Source of the DNA: Metarhizium brunneum
Lineage: Eukaryota; Ascomycota; Sordariomycetes; Hypocreales; Clavicipitaceae
DNA: 64,000 bases
Assembly: GCF_013426205.1 (NCBI RefSeq)
Contig: NC_089422.1
Location: 2,914,001 to 2,978,000 of the forward strand
Direction: 5' to 3'
The position numbers and the translations under genes were made by a program. Below the pieces are notes generated by a model that saw only the letters and a program-made list of their open reading frames with translations, did not search any database and was not told the DNA's origin. This document shows, piece by piece, positions 23,001-34,043 of this stretch (position 1 is its first letter; every line of letters begins with the position of its first letter).

Positions 23001-23108
23001 TTGGGACACAAACAGCCACGTAGGGGGCCATTCTCTTGTCTTGTTCTCGTCTTGTTCGCCCGCCGTCATCAGCTTTGCTGCCACTGTCCTCATTGGACCG
23101 ACGCCACC
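20069..23108. other. Long intergenic region, no supported gene
   Basis: About 3 kb between the mannosyltransferase and the sphingosine-1-phosphate lyase gene. Open frames up to about 144 codons occur on both strands but show neither family motifs nor sensible splice partners. The part from about 22,860 is pyrimidine-rich and is likely the lyase promoter and leader. A GTACCTGGGTACCTA palindrome-like element lies near 22,766-22,780. Confidence 0.5.
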
Positions 23109-25248
23109 ATGCCTGGAAGCTCTCGAATGCCCGTCAGTCTCCTCGGCGGCTTCGAAAAGGTCAAGCGCCGAGGACCCGCCAACCCTCTCGATTTCCTCAC
23201 CGTCGACCTGTACGTGATATTCCCATGACCTTTGTTGTAACTGTTTGTTTGTGTTTTCTTGCTGGTGAAACATGTGCTGTTCAGCCTGCTATTCAGCTCT
23301 CCCTCCGATGTGGTGCCTCTTTGTGCATGTCGGTCATGAGCTGGCTGAGGCGCATTGGCGCATTCTATGTTGGCTCTATATTGCCAATAGCCAATTGGTC
23401 GTGACGTCAAGCATCGCGCCAATTGGCGTCGACTCACCTCCCGTTTTCTTCACACACCACACCGAGAAACAACCTTCTCACCGCATGCTCATCGGATTTC
23501 TTGGCTGACACCTCATCTTCGTTGTTGCTGCTAGGCTCCGGAATATCGTCTTCTACTACTTTGTCCTCCGATGGACCCGACGTGCTTTCTGGAAGCTCAA
23601 GGGTCGAGGCCCGATCGGCGCCATCCTCGAGTTGTACCATGTAATCCACCGCACATTATACGGTTATTTCCTTCGCGCCCCTGGCGTGCGTGGCAAGGTC
23701 CAGAAACAGGTCAACGAGTCCATTGCTCAAATGTCGTCCAAACTCATTGCACAGACTGATACCCGGTACTTGACGCTTCCCAAGGAGGGCTTGACCGCAG
23801 ATACTGTGCGTGCGGAACTTGAGATGCTGGCCAACCTCGACCACACCCGCTGGGAGGATGGCTTCGTCTCCGGAGCCGTCTACCACGGCGAGGAAAGTCT
23901 CATCGGCCTGCAGACCGAGGCTTTTGGCAAGTTTACCGTTGCCAATCCCATCCACCCGGATGTCTTCCCGGGTGTGCGCAAGATGGAAGCTGAGGTAGTC
24001 AGCATGGTGCTCAACATATTTCATGCCCCTCCTGGAGCTGCCGGCGTTTCGACTGCTGGCGGTACTGAGAGCATCTTGATGGCTTGTTTGAGCGCTCGCC
24101 AAAAGGCGTATGCCGAGCGCGGAGTTACGGAACCTGAAATGTATGTCTCAACATTTTGAACAAGGATGCGGCAAGTTGTCGTACCTATGTTGTGCATATT
24201 AACCGTGCCAGAACGTGGCAAATGGCTAACCATTGTCTTGGCAACAAACAACAGGATTCTCCCTTACACTGCACACACTGCCTTCCGCAAGGCCGGTGAT
24301 TACTTTGGTATCAAGATTCACCTCGTCGACTGCCCTGCGCCCAGCTATCAGGTCGATGTCAAGAGAGTGGCGCGTCTGATCAACCCCAACACGGTTCTGC
24401 TAGTCGGTTCTGCTCCCAACTTTCCTCACGGTATCATCGACGACATCGCGGCCTTGTCCAGACTGGCTGTCCGCAAGAAGCTCCCCCTCCACGTCGACTG
24501 CTGCCTAGGATCATTTCTCGTGCCGTATCTCGAAAAGGCCGGCTTCGAATCGGAGCTTTTCGATTTCCGTCTCAAAGGTGTTACCAGTATCAGTTGCGAC
24601 ACCCACAAGTACGGCTTTGCCCCCAAGGGTAATTCGACCGTGTTGTACCGCACGGCGGAGCTACGCCAGTACCAGTACTATGTCTGCCCTGACTGGTCCG
24701 GAGGCGTTTACGCATCTCCCGGTATTGCTGGATCGCGCCCTGGTGCATTGATCGCCGGCTGCTGGGCGAGCTTGTTGACCGTAGGCGAGGCCGGCTATGT
24801 GGATGCTTGTGTAAAGATTGTTGGTGCCGCCAAGAAGATCGCAGAGGCCATTCAAAGTTCTGGAACGCTCAACGGCGAGCTCGAGATTGTCGGTAAGCCC
24901 CTCGTTTCCGTGGTCGCCTTCACCGCTCTCAACCTCGACATCTACGACATCGCCGATGCCATGTCGAGCAAGGGATGGCATCTCAATGCGCTGCAGAACC
25001 CTCCGGCAATCCACGTGGCTGTAACCATGCCCATTGCCAAGGTGTGGGAGCGTCTGGTTAGCGACCTGGAGACTGTTATCGAGGAGGAACGCGAGAAGGA
25101 AAGAGTGCGTCAGGTGGAGGGCAAAGGGGCCAAGGGCAAGGCCATGGGCAACTCGGCTGCCCTGTATGGTGTAGCTGGCTCTCTGCCAAATAAGAGTGTT
25201 GTCGTGGACCTGGCAAAGGGATTCCTGGATATTTTGTACAAGGCATAA
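23109..25248 (+). CDS. DPL1: Sphingosine-1-phosphate lyase
   Basis: This PLP-dependent ER membrane enzyme cleaves phosphorylated long-chain bases to a fatty aldehyde and phosphoethanolamine, the exit step of sphingolipid breakdown. Three exons, 23109-23209, 23535-24140 and 24255-25248, give 566 aa (yeast 589). Exon 2 begins with a hydrophobic segment (NIVFYYFVLRW), the likely membrane anchor. PLP fold signs are AAGVSTAGGTESILMAC, HVDCCLGSF and SCDTHKYGFAPKG, whose lysine (about residue 354) should bind the cofactor. The first intron is unusually long (325 nt) for this window. Junctions restore TVDLLRNIVFYY and TEPEMILPYTAHTAF. Confidence 0.93.
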
Positions 25249-25880
25249 GATGTCGGCAGCGATTGGGGTTCAAGGGTGAATATAGGAGGCGAATTGTATA
25301 AGCAAAAGGGAGCCTGATTTACGGCGGAGGTTTTTTTTTTTTCATCTGCCTTTTTGTGTTGTGTGGGGGTGTTTTCTTTTATGAAGGCGCCCTTTGCAGC
25401 ATTCATAGCATTATTGAAGCATCAATAAATAGCCTACAGGTCACGGCGAGTTTATCTCTAATCAGGACACGAGTGGGCAGATGGCGATATCCGTCGTCTT
25501 CGGTAATGGCACGGCGTCGAATGCGCAACAGAGCCTCATTACATGATTCCTAGGGGGCTCGAGATGGAATCAAGGTTCTCCTCCCTTGTTGTTGTTGCTG
25601 TCTGGCCGTAGACGCACCAGCCAATAAAGCAATCTAGATGGTGCTGACGCGGGCAAAACGGCTACAGCCTCACTTTCGAGTGTCCGATGACGAAAGACGC
25701 ATTCAGACGGCCAGCAGCAGCACACCACCATTTTTGCTCGCCCACGGCCCATTCATTCACTCACGGTCAGTTGGTCGGGCTGCGCTCTGTGCAAAATTTA
25801 GTTTTTTTATAACCTCGCTCCCTCCCTCCCCTCCCCTTCCACAGCCCAAGTCGGTGACCAAGTGCGATGCCGAGAGGGGG

Positions 25881-25908
25881 TGGAGGAGGAGGAGGAGGAG
25901 GAGGAGGA
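25881..25908 (+). repeat. GGA trinucleotide microsatellite
   Basis: About nine GGA units in a row inside a wider purine-rich strand. Low-complexity proline-rich open frames on the opposite strand are a by-product of this tract. Confidence 0.85.
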
Positions 25909-26341
25909 AACAGCGGTAGGTCAAGTAGTCTGTGATTCAACTCGCGGGGGAAGGGGCCTCTCAGAGGGAAGAAAAGGGTCTGGTCTGTCTGGTCGATCGG
26001 GGAGGAGGGGGGTTCCCGCGGCAGAGGGGCGGCGGAAATACCAGAGACAAAGGAAGGCAAAAATGAGGCGGGTGGTGCAGGAAAAGGCGTGGCGAAGGCC
26101 TGCATAGCGCCTGGTGTCATATGCAGGGCTTGCAAGCAGGAAATGCTGTCGTGCTGGTGACTGAAGTGCCTCTTTTTGGCTTGCTTGGCCTTTTGCGGTG
26201 ATGCCCAAGGACCAGACCAGACTAGACACCAGACCTCGAGGGCTGGCCGGTTGTGTTTGCCACTTGGGGATCAATGTGCAGTCGGGTGGGATTTGGTGCC
26301 AGACTACCTGTTTATCACTATTATTATTAATGTAATGCTTC

Positions 26342-26377
26342 TTTTTTTTTTCTCTTTTTAAAAAAAAAAAAAAAAAA
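26342..26377. repeat. Abutting poly-T and poly-A tracts
   Basis: A mostly-T tract (26342-26359) is followed directly by 18 A residues (26360-26377), giving an inverted repeat able to form an A:T hairpin. A similar pair lies at 33080-33103. Confidence 0.8.
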
Positions 26378-27500
26378 CAAGGGAATCCTGGGGTTTGTCG
26401 GCATGAGATACGAAATGGCTGCATTTTCGAGAGGTGGGTGGGGAGATGCAATTACTCGGCACATGAAGCTGGGGGTTGGTGATGTGAGCATTTGTCAAGG
26501 TTCAAGGGTCTTACAAGTGGCCACTTTTTGCGGAAGAGAGCAGTGGCATTTGCTGCTGGACTTGGAGTTGTATGTATGGCATGTGCGTTGCGAGCGAGTG
26601 CACGCCTTTGCGGCCTGCCGTTCTTTCCATGTTGCCCCCTCCATCAATGTCGATGTCCCCGCGGCGGCAGGCGGTAGGCAAGTACTTGGGTACTTGAGAA
26701 AGTTAGGTACTGAAGTACTTAAGGTATCACGCTGGCGGCGGCGGCGGCGAAACAGGGTGGTGGTGGTTTTGGTATACTAATTTCAATGCTCCCTTGCTTC
26801 TCTTCCCCGGGCGGCCGGGTCGCACAAGGCGTACCTTTTTGTGGGCTTGCTATCTCGTTTTTCTTGCTGCTGTGTGAGTTGAACTATTTGAGATGCCATG
26901 TGGTGGCACGGGGGACGGGGGAACAAGGTAACAGGTCAGGTAACAGGTCGACAGGTTGCATATACGTGCATGGGGGAGGATAGTCGGGAGTTCTGCCGTG
27001 CGCATGTGGCGAGAGAGCGTCTGGAGGAGGTACGACGGTAGGACATGTCAACAATCAACCTCGTCGGAAGGGGCCGCGTGCCTTGATTGGATGCACCCGG
27101 CCAGAGCTGCTCGACACATGGGCCGTTGACATCTAGATTTCTTCTTTATCGTGGGTGGGCGTGACGAGAAGACGGCCAGTGCTTGGCAAAGCCAAGGGTG
27201 TGCACCGATACATTGGGGTAAATGCGTAAATGGGCTGCTTCGTCGGGTTTTCAGTCCATCGTCTGTTGATGCCAGTTGTTGCTGAAGTTGGGTCATGACA
27301 AGAAAGCATATAACAATTGCCCGCTGCCCCGTCGTGAGTCGAGACGTCAAACACAACTGCTCAACTGGTCCCCTTCATCATCATCGCCGCTGCTGTGAAT
27401 TGGTGATTGACTCCTTTTTTGAGCTCGTATAAACCACCATCACCTTCTTGTTTGCGCTCTCTCCCCTTTCACCTCTGTCTTCGTCGTCCATCTTGTCCCC

Positions 27501-27543
27501 TCCTCCATCTTCCATCCTCCATCCTCCATCCTCCGTCCTCCAT
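27501..27543 (+). repeat. CCTCCAT tandem repeats in a 5' leader
   Basis: Degenerate CCTCCAT/CCATCTT heptamers run up to five bases before the ATG at 27548. The tract is pyrimidine-rich apart from the A of each unit and is probably transcribed as part of the 5' UTR of the DUF7514 gene. Confidence 0.8.
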
Positions 27544-27547
27544 CACC

Positions 27548-29526
27548 ATGGCGGCAGCAGGCCCTGCCATGGAGTCGGCGTCCTGCGTTGGGCTCGGGCT
27601 GAACCTGGCTCAGGACGCGGATATATCGCATTTTTCTCTGCGGAGCGACGCCGTCGCACCAGAGACGAAGCCAGCGGCTCCCAGGAACCGCTTCCAAGCT
27701 ACCGTGGATGACGACGACTCGGACCAAGACACCGTCGTCGCATCACCAGCCCGCAACAAGGTTGCAGACAGTGTCTCGTCGTCCTCGCCCTCGCCCTCGT
27801 CCTCGTCAAGGACGTCTACCCAGAGGCCCAATGGCGATTTTCCAGACCACCACCAGCCTGCCTCGCCAACACCCGCCAGCCGATATGGCAAAGCTCGTCC
27901 TTCTCCTTCTCCCTCCCCGTCGTCTTCATATTCCCATGCAAGCCCAAGCTCATCAAAGTCACACGCCTCGTCCTCTTCAACGGCATACGGGACCCCCAAT
28001 GCAACACTTACACCACCCTCGTCTGCCGAGTCCAGCCCCAAGCAACGGCCTGCCGTGCACTTTTCCACCAGACCCCCCGTCGTGCTGCACCACAGATCAA
28101 ATAGCTATCCGGTAGCGACGGAGCCTTCTTCGCCGCGATATACCACGTCGTCACGCGGCGACGGCGGTCCACACATGTCCGTGGTCGACAGACAATGGGG
28201 TCAACTGTTTACCGAACACGGCGAGCCAACCAGGAGATTGGCCTCTGTGCTACGCGGGTTGGCGAACTTCATGGTAAGGAACCAACAACACGCCGGGCCG
28301 AGCTTGTTTCTGATGAGTCTGATGAGTCCAGGTCCGGGAATACGAACCACGCAATTCGCTCGTCATCCCTCCTGTCAAGATGTTTGCCTTGTATAGGAGA
28401 TATAAACTTGACAAGGAACAATTCCCCTTCCAAGGTCCGCCGTCTCCCTCCCCCCCTTTCCAAGACTTGAACAAGAACACAGTCCTGATGATTGTACCCA
28501 GGAATATTCGACTACCAATCCCGTCACTGCCTTCGCAGCCTGGAACTCCTCTACCAAGACCTCTCTTGCGAATACCACCTCGTCCAGGACCACCACTCCA
28601 CGCGTCCCTACATCCCTGCCCTTACACCCGTCGGCCTGCAGACCTGGCTGACGGCCTTCATCCAAGCCGCGCCAGACGCCGAATCCTACCGCCTCCAAAG
28701 CATTCTCATGGACATCCCCCTTGAGGCAGACCACCAAGGCCCGGCTCCAGCAGAGCGCCTACCAAAACAGCTATCCCGGCACCTGTTCCCCGCCCACAGA
28801 AACGACCGCACATACAGAGACATTGTCTGTGCTCTAGACGACTGGAGTAAACGCATGGGGAGCTCGTCCGAACCCCCCTCCCCCTCGTGGGGCAACCTCC
28901 TCTTCGAAGCATTCCGGGGCGCCTCACACATGAGTTCCGGCCCAGCAAGCATGGTACGCCGAGAGAAGCCCTACCAGACAGATGATTACAAGCGGCACAG
29001 CAGCCGCAAGTCGCCTCCGGAGGATGTCACCATATCCCCCGCAAACACCTCCCGCCGCAGGCAGAAGAGCACCTCCACCGCCAGTCGCACGCCACAGGAG
29101 GCAAAGTACTACTACTCGTCCTCGTCCTCTTCCACTTCCTCCTCCCAGCGTGAGAAGGCGTATAACCCCGAGCCCCGGTACTTTCCTAGCTCGCGCAGCG
29201 AGCCCTCTAGGCGCAGATACTCGGAGCCATCGCCCGAGCGCATCAAGTACGATAGACACACGAGCAGACGGCGCGGCAAGAGCCCCAAGGCGGCAAGAGC
29301 CGCATCAATCGACAGCGAAAGGAGATATAGGCACCCTCCACGAAGCTATTCCAGTTCTTCGTACTCAAGGGGGGCAGAGGACGTAGACAGGGGCCGAATG
29401 GCGCCGGATTCGAGCAGCCGGACACCTGATGCGTTGCCCGGGAGAGTGGACAGCTACCGCTTCTTTCAGGGGAGGCAACAAGGGCCGACATACGATGATT
29501 TCTTAAGAGGCAAGGCGAGAGGGTGA
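27548..29526 (+). CDS. DUF7514 domain protein with low-complexity arms
   Basis: Three exons, 27548-28273, 28332-28434 and 28502-29526, with introns of 58 and 67 nt, encode 617 aa. Residues 1-215 are Ser/Pro-rich and probably disordered. The conserved block spans about 216-350: VDRQWGQLFTEHGEPTRRL, then EYEPRNSLVIPPVKMF, ALYRRYKLDKEQFPFQ, and YQSRHCLRSLELLYQDLSCE. I recognise this as the fungal DUF7514 domain, whose function is not known to me. The C-terminal 200 residues are rich in Ser, Arg and Tyr (RRRYSEPSPE, SRRRGKSPK), an RS-like composition. Both introns fall within the conserved block and the frame closes across each. Confidence 0.82.
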
Positions 29527-30233
29527 GAAACAGCAGAGGGCAAGAGCCGCGTTGGACCGGCAGATTGTGTGACTGTGTGATATGGCGAGCAAAGGCGTGC
29601 AACAATGTACTAGGATGAATGACTCATGACTTTTGTATAAATTGGGAAAAAGGGGGGACTGATGACATAACGACCACGGGTTTGTTTCCATAGCATGACG
29701 GGAAAGGAATTGATATCTTGATGACAACAGTCGGGGACTATTCGAGGTATCAGAATGTATACCATGTATGAATTCAGATTAAAAAAAATAAAATAAAATT
29801 CAAAGTAGGATTAAATCATTCGTCTGCCTGCTATGCATGGTATCACTCCAAAGAAGAAGCCGTTGTTTGACACTCGTAGCAAACATTCGGTCAAGAAACA
29901 ATCTTTGCGCCGCCCCCATCAAATATCCCTGTACAACATGTGCGTCTGAAGAAGAGGTAAACATGCGAGAGGGGGAAAAAAAAAGATAAAAGAAACAAGC
30001 TGAATTCCGAGAAAAAACAAGTCCAGGCTATGCAGATAACATCTCGATTCGCATAAAAGTTCTGTTAGTGGAGGGCCAATCGTCAATTAGAGTCCCGAGT
30101 TCGTCGTACAGCCATACAACTCGTGTAGTAACATCAAACTCGTACAGCCGTCTAGTCGTCGTCGTAGTCGTTATAAAAACATGTTGATGAAGTAAGGGCA
30201 GTCAGTTGCTGTCAAGATTCCCACGATGGGGTG
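29527..30233. other. Convergent intergenic region, no gene seen
   Basis: About 700 bp between two converging genes. A-rich tracts near 29,780-29,800 and 29,975-29,990 suit 3' ends. I see nothing else. Confidence 0.5.
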
Positions 30234-31449
30234 TTATCGTAACGGTGTCCCCATTTGAAGGGGGTCGAAGCCCCGAACGCTGGCCATGCTGGCCCGATGC
30301 GCTCGTTTTCGTTTCAGGGCTTGGTAATCGTCTTTAAACGTGGCAATGCATCGCTGGAGTTCCTTATCAGGGTGCGGTGGCATCTGTATCTCGACTGCTT
30401 TCAGGCATATCCTCAGATGCTGCAGCTCACCGTCATTTTCTTGGAGCTCCTCCTCTCTAGTTCTCGTCTCAGCAAAATGGTGCCAGGCCGCGTCACAAGG
30501 GAATACGTACAGGTAGGAAATGCGGTTCTGCAAAAAAATGATGCGCTGGGCCGCTCGTTCTGCCCGTTCAATGAGAAGTCCTTGAATATGCTGAAGCCAG
30601 TGTTAGCTAAGAACAATTCGAGGAGATTAAAGAATTGGTGTGGCCATAGAAGCCACTCACCTCGGACTCCTCTTGCCGAGCCTTGAGATTGTTCACCACC
30701 GTTGATAGTTCCTCATTGAGCTTGCTCATCTCTGCAATCACCTTCTTCGCCTGTGTCCCCGTCATGCCCTTCTTTGACGGAGCCTCATCCTCGGGTTCCT
30801 TTTCGGCCTCGCGCTCTCTATGCAGCGATGCGGACAAGTCAGAAAAGCGCGACCTGAAAAGGGAAGAAACGGGTGACCCTAGCACAGAGCCGGCGTCACT
30901 TCTTCCCGGGCTATCAAAGCTTGTTCGGTATGGAAGCTTTTTAGACTCAGCGCTCCTAGCGCCGCCAACGACCTTTTCAAGCTGCTCGAGTTGGCTTCCA
31001 ACCATCATCTCATCGACATCATCGGATCCGTCATAAGTAAGCCGCCGGGCCAGGTGACTAAGTCGCCTCGCTAGATCGTGCCTTGCTGCGCGAGACGTCA
31101 CGGCGTCAATGCCTTCGGGCGGCATCGTGTGCATCTGAGATAGATCACGTCTGAGCGGACTGATGCTACCCGCTGGATTAGGAAAGGCCATACTAGAGGC
31201 AGCATAAGTGCTAGTCCGGCGCGGTGGAGTGTAAACTCCTCGGTCAACAAGTTCGTCTATGCCGTCATGTGTTCTGCTCAACGGCCGGGGAGAAGAATGT
31301 TGGCTAGTCGTGTAACTTTGACTTCGATGACTTTTGCAGCTGCATTGGCTACAAGCACCATTTTCACTGCTCCCGCTGTTGCTGCCCATGCTTCGGCGAT
31401 CCAGCGCCGGAGTGGTTGGCGATGGCTCGTGTCGCTCTGCGTGACCCAT
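30234..31449 (-). CDS. Coiled-coil protein of unknown function
   Basis: Two exons, 30661-31449 and 30234-30590, with a 70-nt intron, encode 381 aa. I do not recognise the family. The N-terminal third is Ser/Pro-rich with a cysteine pair (ACSQCSC). A basic helical patch (ARHDLARRLSHLARRLTYDG) and an acidic segment follow. Residues about 230-345 are rich in heptad-compatible helix (KKVIAEMSKLNEELSTVVNN; ERAERAAQRIIFLQNRISYL), interrupted only by the intron, so a coiled coil is likely. The C-terminal end is QMPPHPDKELQRCIATFKDD followed by a short basic tail. The first in-frame ATG in a good context is MGHAERHEP; the frame is open upstream without another clear ATG. Confidence 0.72.
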
Positions 31450-34043
31450 GTTGATCTTGTGAGTAGAGGCCGTCGAGGCCGTTGAGGCCGTTGGGCTGTA
31501 TGGCAGGCGCGCAGCCAAAGGAAAGGGCAAAGAAACAACTATATCGAGGCTCAACCCCTTTCGCGGTGGCCGTGCTATCCGCGGCCGGCGGCACAACAGA
31601 AGACACGTCCAACCTACCCAGACATCTAGCCAAGTGAATCATACACTCAACCACCGACACCTGTTGCAAAAACCAAGAACCGCGTGGGAGAAGGAAAATT
31701 GAACAACGACCCAGCCACCTGGCCTTCTGTGCCTGAGAAGCCAACAATTGCTCACCGACCTTCACGAACAAGCAAGGTCCAGGGGGCAGGTACTCCGTAC
31801 CCAGTACCAGATTTGGCACTAGCGCCCAGAGCGGATTCTGAGGATGCACAACAAGTCGGCCAAGGTCGACCACACACAAGGCGGCGAGCACGTCGTTCAA
31901 GCCGCTTCTTGGACCTGGGGCCGAGATGGGGCGGTCGACGGAAGCTAGCAGTCGGCTGCTAACGTGTTCAACGCTGATCTGGGATGGACTTGGTAGCTTC
32001 TGCTGAGCTCGGGCTGGGGAACGTCTTGCACAAGCCCTCGTTCGCACCAGGTCCGAGCAGTTCCGATGGACCGAGATGGGCTCGCGGAGGTGAAGGAGAT
32101 TCGAGCTGGCGGCTCACGGCTGTCACGTCTGTCTCTAGCAAATGTGAACCAGCATCCCAGACTGCCCACATGCTACAAGACGAGCCATACAGAGGGGAGA
32201 GCTCGCAGTCGAAGGTGCTTGTGCGTGTGTATCGGCCGGGTTGGGGGTTAGGGGTGGGTGGATGATGCTCGGCTGTTGTCAACTGGCGGGCAGAGAAGCG
32301 GTCGAGCTGCGGCCAGGGGCAAGTCACTTGACGACCAAGCACGACTCCGTAACAGAGGAAATAGCGCGGCGCTGATTGGCCGGAATTTGGTCCGGTTCCC
32401 TTCAGACATGTGTTGACGAGGAACATGATGCAGAGCCGACCTGCAGTCCACGGTACAGCAACACGCCTTGGAAGCGAGTGAATTATCTGCACGACTAACC
32501 GGCATGGATCAAGAGCTGCATCATCCTCACTGCCGCACTCAGGTGCCTGTTTGCCAACAGCAGTCTGGCAGCCATGTGTGTGCCAGTGCCTTGCTTGCCT
32601 TGTGTTTTCGACATATGCAAGTATGTACGTACTCCGTACAACGGCGAATATATCCCCATCAACCTGTAGTGTCGTCCTGCTGTTTCAAGGTCCAGGGTGG
32701 TTGACCTCACCGGTGTCATTGGACGCGAACCATACCAGTCAACCTTAGCACGTTGACATGTTCAATCTACAAGCAAATTATGATATTGGCTACTACAGGG
32801 TATCCGGTACAATCAAACCAGACATGTTGTATTGTCCTTCGCTCCCTGTCCCAGTGCGCACACTGCAATATCCAGGGCCGAATAGTACCTTCCCAAAGTA
32901 TTCATAAGAAAGAGAAAAAAAACCAACGCAACATGCACCATGCCGCGACATGTCTGTCTGCAGCTTGATACATGGCATGGATTTCATGGCCATCCAGCTC
33001 CGTGTGTTGCGCAGCCCCTGCTAAGCGCCGCAGCGTTTTTGCAGATTTCAATTATCAATCAATCGAATCATAAAAAAACTTTTTTTTTAAAAAAAAAAAA
33101 AAACCATCAAAAAAATACCGATTGTGGCACCACCTTGCGCCCACGCTGAGTGTGGACGGGTGGCATGTTCGATATCATAAAGTATCAAGTGTCAAGCGTC
33201 GAGGTTGTTCCGTCGTCCACAGAGTACTTCGATGGAGTACTCCGTACTTCGACAGCACATGCAGACTGGATTAGCCGCCCCTCCCAATGTCGATTCCCTC
33301 CGTTGGGCCGTGCTCGCCCTACATATACCCGACGATCGAATGCTCTGTGCATGTCTGGTGCTGTTCCCCTCTGGGCTCAGGCGCTCTCTCCAGCAGGGAA
33401 CGCACCAAGCAGGGCAGCATGACGGCGCCTGGGGCAAAAACGCCCACTGTTTATTGCATCACCACCTCCCGTGTCCGTGTCCCCCGTCCCCCGTCCCCCG
33501 TCCCAAACCCCAGGCCTGCATGTCCCATTGCCGACCGACGCCCGTTTAATCCTCCTCGCCTTCTCCTCCAGCCCACGCGACACTTTTCTACACATGCACC
33601 TTGGACTTGCCACCAGTGCTGGCGCTTCGACTAAAAACCAAAACCATCCCGCTTGCCGCCCCCTTTCCTCCCCTCGCTCATCCCAATCTGTCCTTTGTCT
33701 TCTTTGCGGCGGCTTGCACTCTCCATATTGACGCCCGTCTTCTGCTTCGCCGCCAGCCTTGTCCAGACCTCGCTGGGCCTCGGCTCTCACTTGTAGCTCC
33801 CGCGGGGCCCAATTGCTGCTTTGACTCAGAGCCGCCCCGCCGTCTTCCGACCTCGCGACTGACGACTGACGGCATCAATGACCATCTTTTGTTTGGCAGA
33901 CCTTTGTGCCACCGCATCGCCTGCTTCAATCGTCACTCTGCGCCTTGTTTCCTTTTCGAACCCTTTGGACCGAACCATAGAGGCATTGTTATAAGTCGCC
34001 TTCCGCTGCCCCGACCCTGTCTGTCTCTCGGCCCGCCACCGCC
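31450..34043. other. Divergent intergenic region, no supported gene
   Basis: About 2.6 kb between the minus-strand coiled-coil gene and the plus-strand kinase gene. It holds TACTCCGTA motifs (31791-31799, 32630-32638), a GGAGTACTCC palindrome at 33234-33243, a GAGGCCGT[TC] triple repeat (31466-31492), a T/A tract pair (33080-33103), and a G-rich minus-strand tract (33480-33511). From about 33,470 onward the plus strand is pyrimidine-rich, consistent with the kinase leader. Confidence 0.5.
33480..33511 (-). promoter_or_regulatory. Potential G-quadruplex tract
   Basis: The plus strand carries three successive CCCCCGT units flanked by further C-runs. The minus strand therefore has at least four G-runs of three to five, spaced by two or three bases, which meets the usual G4 pattern. 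It lies about 530 bp upstream of the PDK start codon. Confidence 0.6.

Larger units (their letters stand above)
25249..27547. other. Intergenic region with low-complexity tracts
   Basis: About 2.3 kb with no supported gene. It contains a GGA trinucleotide run, an abutting T-tract/A-tract, a GGC run (26734-26748) next to AAGTACTT-type palindromes, and a duplicated 12-mer AGGTAACAGGTC at 26926-26949. The plus strand is strongly purine-rich between about 25,860 and 26,080. It ends in the pyrimidine-rich leader of the DUF7514 gene. Confidence 0.5.

Noticed and set aside
25767..26135. Proline-rich minus-strand frame
   Set aside because: The poly-proline run is the complement of the GGA microsatellite.
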